A stretch of 5,432 bases of DNA from Actinomycetota bacterium (GTDB taxonomy: Bacteria > Actinomycetota > Actinomycetes > S36-B12): assembly GCA_009726075.1 (NCBI GenBank), contig WLND01000142.1:1-5432 (forward strand), written 5' to 3'. This document shows positions 1 through 5,432 of this stretch, piece after piece. Every line of letters begins with the position of its first letter. The first letter of the stretch is position 1. The position numbers and the translations under genes are program-made. The notes beneath the pieces were generated by a model. That model searched no databases and was not told the DNA's origin. It saw only the letters and a list, made by a program, of their open reading frames with translations.

Positions 1-1239
1 ATCGATGCACTCGATGCGAAGCGGTGCCTCCGCGAGTCCGAGGGCCTCCTGCAGTTCGTGCAGCGCCTTGCTGCGCGAGGTCAGGTCGGTGGACCTACGA
101 AGCTTGTGCTGGGCCAGCGACTGCTTCGCATTGAGGATCGCGGTGTCCATGAGGCTTCGCTTGTCGCCACGCTGAGGCACTCGGATGTCGACTCGTGATC
201 CGCGCTGCTGCGACAGGAACGCTGCCCAGGCATCACCGGATTCGGGCTCGCATGAGACGAGGACCTCCTTCGGGATGTCGGCGTCGCTCTGGTCGGCATA
301 GACGCGCTGAAGAATCCGCTCGAGATACCCCGAGCTCAGGAGGTCCTCGGATTTCTCGAGGACGAAGCCCCGCTCGCCGCGAATGCGACCCCCGCGAACA
401 TGGAAGACCTGGGCGGCTGCCTCGAGCGGGTCCTCGACCATCGCGATGACGTCGGCATCGGTGCTGTCGGTGAAGACCACGGCGTTTCGCTCGAGGGCCC
501 GCCGCAGGACTCCGACCCTGTCCCGGAGCCGGCCCGCCTCCTCGTAGGCCTGCGCCTGAGATGCGGCCAGCATCTGGCGTTCGAGCCCTCGGATGAAGCG
601 ATCGGACTGTCCGGCCATGAACGTGCAGAAGTCGTTCACTAGTGCGCGGTGCTCCTCGGGGGTCACCCGGCCCACGCACGGTGCGCTGCACTTGTCGATG
701 TAGCCGAGCAGGCATGGCCGGCCGACCCCCTTGGCCCGCTTGAACACCCCGTCGCGGCACGAGCGAATCGGGAACACCTTGAGCAACTCGTCGACGGTGC
801 CGCGGATGGCCCAGGCGTGGGCGTAGGGCCCGAAGTACCTGGTGCCCTTGCGCTTTGCCTCGCGCACGACCGACACACGCGGGAACTCGTCAGACATCGT
901 GACAGCCAGGTAGGGATAGGTCTTGTCGTCACGGAATTTCACGTTGAAACGTGGGTCGTACTCCTTGATCCACGCGTACTCGAGGGTGAGCGCCTCGACC
1001 TCAGTGCCGACCACGACCCAGTCGACGTCCACGGCGGTCTGCACCATCGAGGCCGTTCTCGGATGCAGGGCCGCCGGATCCTGGAAGTAGCTCGTCAGTC
1101 TGGAACGCAGATTGCGCGCCTTTCCGACATAGATCACGCGTCCGTGGTGATCGCGAAACCGGTACACCCCGGGATTCGTGGGGATCGAGCCCGATGGGGG
1201 GCGAAGGGCCCTGCCGCGGGATCCTGCCGCGCCCGCCAC
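1..1239 (-). CDS. uvrC: UvrC, excinuclease ABC subunit C (N-terminal 413 residues; 3' end outside window)
   Basis: UvrC is the cytoplasmic nuclease of nucleotide excision repair; it binds the UvrB-DNA complex and cuts on both sides of the lesion. The reading frame is open from a GTG at 1239 to the left edge. Residues ~19-100 form the GIY-YIG nuclease that makes the 3' incision: PGVYRF at 23-28, IYVGKARNLRSRL at 36-48, then E87 and YDPRFN at 94-99. Four cysteines (C161, C176, C184, C188) match the spacing of the iron-sulfur ligands reported for UvrC. The UVR motif that contacts UvrB is at ~212-247. The last visible residues, RIECID, open the RNase H-like 5'-incision domain, and the final Asp is the expected first catalytic residue, so that domain is almost entirely missing because of the window edge. 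No frameshift is seen. The start is uncertain: GTG 1239 gives a normal-length N-terminus, while an in-frame GTG at 1275 would overlap the upstream gene. Neither has a convincing ribosome binding site. Confidence 0.96.
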   Translation of the reverse strand, partial: MAGAAGSRGRALRPPSGSIPTNPGVYRFRDHHGRVIYVGKARNLRSRLTSYFQDPAALHPRTASMVQTAVDVDWVVVGTEVEALTLEYAWIKEYDPRFNVKFRDDKTYPYLAVTMSDEFPRVSVVREAKRKGTRYFGPYAHAWAIRGTVDELLKVFPIRSCRDGVFKRAKGVGRPCLLGYIDKCSAPCVGRVTPEEHRALVNDFCTFMAGQSDRFIRGLERQMLAASQAQAYEEAGRLRDRVGVLRRALERNAVVFTDSTDADVIAMVEDPLEAAAQVFHVRGGRIRGERGFVLEKSEDLLSSGYLERILQRVYADQSDADIPKEVLVSCEPESGDAWAAFLSQQRGSRVDIRVPQRGDKRSLMDTAILNAKQSLAQHKLRRSTDLTSRSKALHELQEALGLAEAPLRIECID

Positions 1240-1252
1240 TGGACCGGCTCGG

Positions 1253-1669
1253 TCAGCGGAGGACGACGCTGTCACCCTGCACCGCCACGTCGGCGGCAGC
1301 GAGGCCTTGGGTCGCCGGACCAACGATCACTGCCCCGTCCTCGGCCGAGAACTTCGAGCCGTGGCACGGGCAGATGATCTCGTTGTCGACAACCGTCGAG
1401 ACCAGGCACCCCTGATGCGGGCACACTGCCGTGAAGCCCTTGATCGAGCCAGATGTCGGCTGGGTCACGACGACGGCCACCTCCTCGTTCACGATGCCAC
1501 CGCCAACCGGTATGTCGGCAACTGATGCCAGGGTCACAGACTCGCCGCTTGCACTCGCCCCCGCCTGCGACGATGTTGCCCCGCTCCCGGCGCCGTTGCT
1601 GCATGCGGCGATGAGGCCGCCGACTGCCACGACCCCCGTAGCCTGCAGAACTACTCGTCGATCCACCAT
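1253..1669 (-). CDS. Rieske [2Fe-2S] domain lipoprotein, secreted
   Basis: This is a 138-residue single-domain Rieske protein, a one-electron carrier whose donor and acceptor cannot be told from sequence. The N-terminus has a twin arginine (R4, R5), a hydrophobic stretch at 6-22 and a lipobox IAAC ending at C23, so it is probably exported (possibly by Tat) and lipid-anchored outside the membrane. A Gly/Ser/Ala-rich linker spans ~24-43. The Rieske fold follows: box 1 CPHQGC (C83, H85, C88) and box 2 CPCHGS (C100, C102, H103). C83, H85, C100 and H103 should bind the cluster. C88 and C102 should form the disulfide seen in bc1-type Rieske proteins and absent from Rieske ferredoxins. GPATQGL at 117-123 is the usual Pro loop. 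I chose ATG 1669 because GGAGGA lies just upstream; a GTG at 1693 would add eight residues but has no such site. The gene sits 25 bases after uvrA and 13 before uvrC. It is far too short for a bc1 complex Rieske subunit of actinobacteria, which carries extra transmembrane helices. Its function is unknown. Confidence 0.9.
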   Translation of the reverse strand: MVDRRVVLQATGVVAVGGLIAACSNGAGSGATSSQAGASASGESVTLASVADIPVGGGIVNEEVAVVVTQPTSGSIKGFTAVCPHQGCLVSTVVDNEIICPCHGSKFSAEDGAVIVGPATQGLAAADVAVQGDSVVLR

Positions 1670-1673
1670 GAGT

Positions 1674-1679
1674 TCCTCC
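1674..1679 (-). promoter_or_regulatory. Ribosome binding site of the Rieske gene
   Basis: GGAGGA on the minus strand ends four bases before ATG 1669. It is the strongest Shine-Dalgarno match in the window and decides the start of the Rieske gene in favour of 1669 over GTG 1693. It lies in the 25-base gap after the uvrA stop codon, consistent with translation from a shared uvrA mRNA. Confidence 0.75.
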
Positions 1680-1694
1680 ATTCGGTCGTTCACG

Positions 1695-4628
1695 CTATTT
1701 CACCTTCGCGCGGCTTCGTCGGGCAGTCTTCGCCGGAGCACCAGCGTTCGCCGGCACGGCAGCCTCCGGCGGTGCCGGCGCCGCGTGCGCCGCTGCCTGC
1801 AGCATGGTCGCCAGGAACTCGCCCGTGTAGCTTCCTGCGGTGCCGGCGACGTGCTCGGGGGTACCGGTGGCTACGACCATGCCGCCGCCTGATCCGCCCT
1901 CGGGCCCCATGTCGATCACCCAGTCTGCCGTCTTGATGACGTCGAGATTGTGCTCGATGACCAGGACTGTGTTGCCTTTGTCGACCAGCGAGTGGAGCAC
2001 GCCGAGGAGCTTGCGGATGTCCTCGAAGTGCAGACCCGTAGTCGGCTCGTCGAGGACGTAGATGGTGCGCCCCGTCGACCGCTTCTGGAGTTCCGCCGCG
2101 AGCTTCACGCGCTGGGCCTCACCACCCGACAGGGTCGGCGCGGACTGCCCCATGCGCACGTAGCCGAGTCCGACATCGACGAGGGTGGCCAGATGGCGGG
2201 CGATCGGGGGCACCGCCGCGAAGAACTCCAGAGCCTCCTCGATCGGCATGTCGAGCACCTCGGCAATGGTCTTGCCCTTGAAGTGCACCTCGAGGGTCTC
2301 GCGGTTGTAGCGCTTGCCAGCGCAGACCTCGCACGGCACGTAGACGTCGGGCAGGAAGTTCATCTCGATCTTCAAGGTGCCGTCACCCGAGCACGACTCG
2401 CAACGTCCGCCCTTGACGTTGAAGGAGAACCGGCCCTGCAGATAGCCCCGGACCTTAGCCTCCGGCGTCTCGGCGAACAGCTTGCGAATGTTGTCGAAGA
2501 CTCCCGTGTAGGTCGCCGGATTGCTGCGCGGGGTCCGCCCGATGGGGCTCTGGTCAACGTGCACGACCTTGTCGATGTGCTCGAGCCCCTCGACGCGCTT
2601 GTGCCGACCCGGCACGAGGCGGGCCCCGTTGAGGTCGCGGGCGAGGACGTTGTAAAGAACGTCGTTCACGAGGGTCGACTTGCCGGAGCCGCTCACGCCC
2701 GTCACCGCGACAAGGCACCCGAGGGGGAAGGACACCGTGACGTCACGAAGGTTGTGCTCGGTGGCGTGGTGGACGACAATCTCGCGATCCTGCCGTGGGC
2801 GCCGCGACGAGGGCACCTCGATCGATCGGCGGCCGGTCAGGTACTGCCCGGTGATCGAGTCTGGGTGGCTCAGCAGATCCTCGACCGGCCCGCTCACGAC
2901 GACGTGACCGCCATGCTCACCGGCCCCCGGCCCGATGTCAACGACCCAGTCGGCGACGCGAATGGTGTCCTCGTCGTGCTCGACCACGATGAGCGTGTTG
3001 CCCAGGTCGCGCAGTCGGATCAGGGTCTCGATGAGACGACGGTTATCGCGCTGATGCAGCCCGATGCTGGGCTCGTCGAGCACATAGAGGACGCCGACGA
3101 GCCCCGAGCCGATCTGGGTCGCCAGGCGGATTCGCTGCGCCTCCCCGCCAGCGAGCGTCGCCGACGGACGATCGAGCGACAGGTAGTGCAGGCCCACGTC
3201 GACGAGGAACTGCAGGCGCTCATTGACCTCCTTGAGCACGCGGGTCGCGATCGCGGCATCGCGCTTGGAGAGCGTGAGATCGCCGAGAACCCGTGACAGC
3301 TCGCCGATGGGCAGGCGGGCGAACTCGGCGATCGAGTGGTCGGCGATCGTCACCGCAAGGGTCAACGGCTTCAGCCGCGTTCCCTGGCAACCGTGGCACG
3401 GCACCTCGCGCATGAAGCCCTCGAACTTTTCGCGCACGGCATCGCTCTCGGATTCCGAGTGCCGACGCTCGATGTAGGGAATGACGCCCTCGTAGCTCGT
3501 GTGGTAGTTGCGGGTTCGGCCGTATCGATTCTTGTATTGAACATGCACCTCGGTCGGAAACCCATGGAGGATCGACGTGCGCGCCTTGGCAGGCAGATCG
3601 GACCACGGCGTGTCCATGTCGATCTCGAGGTCATCGCACAAGGCCTCGAGGAGTCGCTTGAAGTAGTCGGAGACGTTGCCGCCGGCCCATGGTGCGATCA
3701 CGCCTTCGTTCAGGGACAGATCCGTGTCGGGAGTGACGAGCTCCTCGTCGACCTCGCGCCTCGTGCCCAGGCCGGTGCACTCGGGGCACGCGCCGAAGGG
3801 CGAGTTGAACGAGAACGACCGCGGCTCGAGCTCCTCGAATGACAGGCCGTCCTTGATGCAGGCCAGATGTTCGCTGAAGACCCGCTCTCGATTCGGGTCG
3901 GTCTCATCGAGATCGACGAAATCGAGGACGACCAGGCCGCTGCTGAGCTTGAGGGCGGTCTCGATCGAATCGGTGAGGCGCCGCCGCGAATCTGGCTTCA
4001 CCGAGAGCCGATCGACCACGACCTCGATCGTGTGCTTCTCCTGCTTCTTCAGCACAGGCACCTCGTCAAGGCCGACGACCGTGCCGTCGACCCGCACGCG
4101 CGAGTACCCCTGAGTCTGGAACTGGCGGAACAGCTCCGCGTACTCCCCCTTGCGCTCGCGCACGACCGGGGCGAGCACCTGGAAACGGGAGTCGACCGGC
4201 AACTCGAGCACCTGATCGACGATCTGCTGCGGCGTCTGCCGGGCGATGACCGAGCCGCACTCGGGACAGTGAGGGACGCCGATGCGGGCGTAGAGCAAGC
4301 GCAGGTAGTCGTAGACCTCGGTGATGGTGCCGACGGTCGACCGCGGGTTGCGCGAGGTCGACTTCTGGTCGATGGACACCGCAGGCGACAGGCCCTCGAT
4401 GAAGTCGACGTCGGGCTTATCCATCTGCCCCAGGAACTGCCGGGCGTACGCCGACAGGCTCTCGACGTAGCGCCTCTGCCCCTCGGCGAAGATGGTGTCG
4501 AACGCGAGGCTCGACTTGCCTGAGCCCGATAGGCCGGTGAAGACAATGAGCGCATCGCGTGGCAGGTCGAGTGAGACGTCCTTAAGGTTGTGCTCGCGGG
4601 CACCCCGAACAACGAGCCGGTCTCCCAC
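1695..4628 (-). CDS. uvrA: UvrA, excinuclease ABC subunit A (damage-recognition ATPase)
   Basis: UvrA is the DNA-damage sensor of nucleotide excision repair; its dimer scans DNA, loads UvrB and leaves. The 977-residue protein is complete and has both ABC ATPase halves. First half: Walker A GLSGSGKS at 32-39, signature LAGGEAQR at 492-499, Walker B LDE with D518/E519, switch His H551. The UvrB-binding and insertion domains lie between Walker A and the signature. Second half: Walker A GVSGSGKS at 644-651, zinc module CESC (C743, C746) with CEVC (C766, C769), signature LSGGEAQR at 833-840, Walker B D860/E861, H893. Other CxxC pairs are at C121/C124, C281/C284 and C411/C414. The first zinc module looks incomplete: C257 has no second Cys near it. 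Residues ~944-977 form an Ala/Pro-rich then basic tail; E. coli UvrA is about 940 residues. GTG 4628 is preferred because AAGGGA lies seven bases upstream and the N-terminus then begins MGDRLVVRGAREHNL, as in relatives. ATG 4652 and TTG 4676 are alternatives with weaker support. It is probably first in the operon uvrA-Rieske-uvrC. Confidence 0.98.
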   Translation of the reverse strand: MGDRLVVRGAREHNLKDVSLDLPRDALIVFTGLSGSGKSSLAFDTIFAEGQRRYVESLSAYARQFLGQMDKPDVDFIEGLSPAVSIDQKSTSRNPRSTVGTITEVYDYLRLLYARIGVPHCPECGSVIARQTPQQIVDQVLELPVDSRFQVLAPVVRERKGEYAELFRQFQTQGYSRVRVDGTVVGLDEVPVLKKQEKHTIEVVVDRLSVKPDSRRRLTDSIETALKLSSGLVVLDFVDLDETDPNRERVFSEHLACIKDGLSFEELEPRSFSFNSPFGACPECTGLGTRREVDEELVTPDTDLSLNEGVIAPWAGGNVSDYFKRLLEALCDDLEIDMDTPWSDLPAKARTSILHGFPTEVHVQYKNRYGRTRNYHTSYEGVIPYIERRHSESESDAVREKFEGFMREVPCHGCQGTRLKPLTLAVTIADHSIAEFARLPIGELSRVLGDLTLSKRDAAIATRVLKEVNERLQFLVDVGLHYLSLDRPSATLAGGEAQRIRLATQIGSGLVGVLYVLDEPSIGLHQRDNRRLIETLIRLRDLGNTLIVVEHDEDTIRVADWVVDIGPGAGEHGGHVVVSGPVEDLLSHPDSITGQYLTGRRSIEVPSSRRPRQDREIVVHHATEHNLRDVTVSFPLGCLVAVTGVSGSGKSTLVNDVLYNVLARDLNGARLVPGRHKRVEGLEHIDKVVHVDQSPIGRTPRSNPATYTGVFDNIRKLFAETPEAKVRGYLQGRFSFNVKGGRCESCSGDGTLKIEMNFLPDVYVPCEVCAGKRYNRETLEVHFKGKTIAEVLDMPIEEALEFFAAVPPIARHLATLVDVGLGYVRMGQSAPTLSGGEAQRVKLAAELQKRSTGRTIYVLDEPTTGLHFEDIRKLLGVLHSLVDKGNTVLVIEHNLDVIKTADWVIDMGPEGGSGGGMVVATGTPEHVAGTAGSYTGEFLATMLQAAAHAAPAPPEAAVPANAGAPAKTARRSRAKVK

Positions 4629-4635
4629 GAGATGG

Positions 4636-4643
4636 TCCCTTCT
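4636..4643 (-). promoter_or_regulatory. Ribosome binding site of uvrA
   Basis: AGAAGGGA on the minus strand is followed by seven bases and then GTG 4628. It supports that GTG as the uvrA start over the upstream ATG at 4652, which has only a GGGG run directly against it, and over the TTG at 4676. Confidence 0.65.
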
Positions 4644-4662
4644 GATCAGCATCCCCACGACG

Positions 4663-4668
4663 AGAGGA
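4663..4668 (+). promoter_or_regulatory. Ribosome binding site of the MBL-fold hydrolase
   Basis: AGAGGA on the plus strand is followed by seven bases and ATG 4676. It supports this start over the internal ATG at residue 20, which has no comparable site. Confidence 0.65.
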
Positions 4669-4675
4669 CAGTGCA

Positions 4676-5329
4676 ATGTATACCGGGAACGTCTCGGTCG
4701 CCGGACCTGCCGATGTCCACGAGCTTCCGCTCATGATCATCAGCAAGATTGCCGTGGGCCCATACGACAACAACGCCTACCTCCTGCGCTGCCGAACAAC
4801 CGGGGCCCAGTTGCTCATCGACGCAGCGGCGGAGCCAGATCGGCTGCTCATGCTCATCGGCGATCGGCAGCCAGAGCTCGTCGTCACGACCCACTCGCAC
4901 CACGATCACTGGCAGGCACTCGCCGAGGTGGTCGCCGCCACCGGGTCCCGCACCGCTGCGGGCATCAATGACGCGCAGGACATCCCCGTGCCCACCGACA
5001 TCCGCATCAGCGACGGCGACGCCGTGACGTTCGGCGACATCGAGCTCACGGCGATCGAGCTGGTCGGCCACACTCCCGGTTCGATTGCCTTGCTCTATCG
5101 AAATCCCGAGGGCCAGCCGCACCTCTTCACCGGCGACTGCCTGTTCCCGGGCGGGGTCGGCAACACGAAGGGCGATGCCGGACGATTCGCCTCGCTCCTG
5201 CACGATGTGTCGACCAAGCTCTTCGACGTTCTGCCGGACGAGACGTGGGTGTACCCCGGTCACGGGTCGGATACGACGATCGGTGCCGAGCGGCCCCACC
5301 TCGACACGTGGCGCGAGCGCGGCTGGTAG
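4676..5329 (+). CDS. Metallo-beta-lactamase-fold hydrolase, glyoxalase II-like
   Basis: This is a complete 217-residue cytoplasmic protein with no signal peptide. The metal-binding set of the glyoxalase II-like branch is all present: THSHHDH at 72-78 (H73, H75, D77, H78), GHTPGS at 131-136 (H132), D154 in TGDCLFPGG, and H196 in YPGHG. It should hold two metal ions and hydrolyse a thioester or another ester. The sequence resembles the actinobacterial family that includes Rv1637c, which also sits divergently beside uvrA. Such proteins are often labelled hydroxyacylglutathione hydrolase, but most actinobacteria use mycothiol rather than glutathione, so the natural substrate is open. A role in DNA repair is suggested only by position. 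It ends with RERGW, is followed at once by a hairpin, and converges on the gene at the right edge. Family assignment is firm; substrate is not. Confidence 0.95.
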   Translation: MYTGNVSVAGPADVHELPLMIISKIAVGPYDNNAYLLRCRTTGAQLLIDAAAEPDRLLMLIGDRQPELVVTTHSHHDHWQALAEVVAATGSRTAAGINDAQDIPVPTDIRISDGDAVTFGDIELTAIELVGHTPGSIALLYRNPEGQPHLFTGDCLFPGGVGNTKGDAGRFASLLHDVSTKLFDVLPDETWVYPGHGSDTTIGAERPHLDTWRERGW

Positions 5330-5330
5330 G

Positions 5331-5348
5331 GCGGAGAGCGGTCTCCGC
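5331..5348. terminator. GC-rich hairpin after the hydrolase gene
   Basis: GCGGAGA (5331-5337) and TCTCCGC (5342-5348) form a perfect 7-bp stem with a 4-base loop, starting two bases after the hydrolase stop codon. There is no T-tract on either strand, so it is not a canonical intrinsic terminator. Hairpins without a T-tract are common at actinobacterial gene ends. It could serve both converging genes. Confidence 0.5.
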
Positions 5349-5364
5349 GGCTCAACGTCGAGCC
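5349..5364. terminator. Second hairpin in the convergent intergenic region
   Basis: GGCTC (5349-5353) and GAGCC (5360-5364) form a perfect 5-bp stem with a 6-base loop, directly abutting the previous hairpin. A 5-bp stem alone could be chance in GC-rich DNA; its position between two converging stop codons makes a role in termination more likely. Confidence 0.35.
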
Positions 5365-5373
5365 AGTATCGGC

Positions 5374-5389
5374 CCCAGCTAGCGCTGGG
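5374..5389. terminator. Third hairpin, spanning the stop codon of the right-edge gene
   Basis: CCCAGC (5374-5379) and GCTGGG (5384-5389) form a perfect 6-bp stem around the loop TAGC. It contains the stop codon of the minus-strand gene, so for that gene it overlaps the coding end, while for the plus-strand hydrolase it lies 44 bases after the stop. It may be part of a composite bidirectional terminator. Confidence 0.35.
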
Positions 5390-5432
5390 ATGCCACGAAG
5401 GCCCAGACATCGAAGTCGTCGAGACTGAGCCC
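5379..5432 (-). CDS. C-terminal 17 codons of an unidentified protein (partial)
   Basis: On the minus strand the frame is open from the right edge to a TAG at 5379-5381 and reads GLSLDDFDVWAFVASQR. The composition is natural for a protein end rather than the Arg/Pro/Ser-rich shadows typical here, and this reading ends just before a compact hairpin region, as expected for a gene converging on the hydrolase. I do not recognise the family from so short a tail, and the fragment could be chance. Its start and most of the gene lie beyond the window. Confidence 0.5.
   Translation of the reverse strand, partial: GLSLDDFDVWAFVASQR

Larger units (their letters stand above)
4629..4675. promoter_or_regulatory. 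Divergent uvrA / hydrolase intergenic region
   Basis: These 47 bases separate two start codons pointing away from each other and hold both ribosome binding sites, so there is little room for promoters. At least part of each promoter must lie inside the opposite gene. A possible uvrA -10 element is TACATT at 4680-4675 on the minus strand (4 of 6 matches to TATAAT), overlapping the hydrolase start codon. I see no good -35 partner for it. A TGATCA palindrome at 4643-4648 is too short to call an operator. No LexA/SOS box is visible. The region is certain as a divergent spacer; the promoter element is a weak guess. Confidence 0.45.

Noticed and set aside
1..1239. uvrC as a truncated pseudogene
   Set aside because: The frame is intact to the window edge and all expected motifs are in order; the truncation is only the edge of the window.
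649..1377. Plus-strand open frame of 242 codons opposite uvrC and the Rieske gene
   Set aside because: It runs antisense across two clear genes and its composition (Arg/Gly/Pro/His-rich) looks like a shadow.
1950..3296. Long plus-strand open frame of 448 codons opposite uvrA
   Set aside because: It is antisense to the conserved UvrA sequence with no recognisable motif of its own; long open antisense frames are expected in GC-rich coding DNA.
4643..4648. TGATCA palindrome as an operator
   Set aside because: Six bases is too short and it is not flanked by extended symmetry.
4629..4676. Longer uvrA N-terminus from TTG 4676 or ATG 4652
   Set aside because: The extra residues do not resemble UvrA, and the ribosome binding site is correctly spaced for GTG 4628.
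4600..4720. LexA/SOS box upstream of uvrA
   Set aside because: I searched for the TCGAAC-N4-GTTCGA type palindrome near the uvrA start and found no acceptable match.
4646..5410. Minus-strand open frame of 254 codons opposite the hydrolase
   Set aside because: It is fully antisense to a well-conserved metallohydrolase with intact metal ligands and shows no motif of its own.

Overview
The window is GC-rich, densely coding DNA, apparently from an actinobacterium (Actinomycetota). The evidence is the recognisable actinobacterial forms of UvrA and UvrC, the Ala/Pro/Lys-rich C-terminal tail of UvrA, GTG starts, strong third-position G/C bias, and the gene order. I do not assign a genus.

Layout, left to right. 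(1) Positions 1-1239, minus strand: the N-terminal 413 codons of uvrC, cut by the window edge at the first catalytic Asp of its second nuclease domain. (2) 1253-1669, minus strand: a small secreted Rieske [2Fe-2S] lipoprotein. (3) 1695-4628, minus strand: complete uvrA. (4) A 47-bp divergent intergenic region. (5) 4676-5329, plus strand: a glyoxalase II-like metallo-beta-lactamase-fold hydrolase. (6) 5330-5378: a short convergent intergenic region with three tandem inverted repeats. (7) 5379-5432, minus strand: the last 17 codons of an unidentified gene. No stretch over 300 bases lacks a gene.

How the genes fit together. uvrA, the Rieske gene and uvrC lie on one strand with gaps of 25 and 13 bases, so they are probably one operon. 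UvrA recognises DNA damage with UvrB, and UvrC makes the incisions; uvrB is not in the window. The Rieske protein is the odd member: its signal sequence and lipobox place it outside the cytoplasmic membrane, while UvrA and UvrC act on DNA in the cytoplasm. The hydrolase is transcribed away from uvrA. The same divergent pairing is known next to uvrA in mycobacteria (Rv1637c/Rv1638).

I see no mobile element, CRISPR array, tRNA or rRNA, and no clear sign of a new system. This is mostly a conserved housekeeping locus. The points worth a second look are the Rieske gene inside the repair operon, the tandem hairpins at the right end, the cysteine cluster in UvrC, and an incomplete first zinc module in UvrA.
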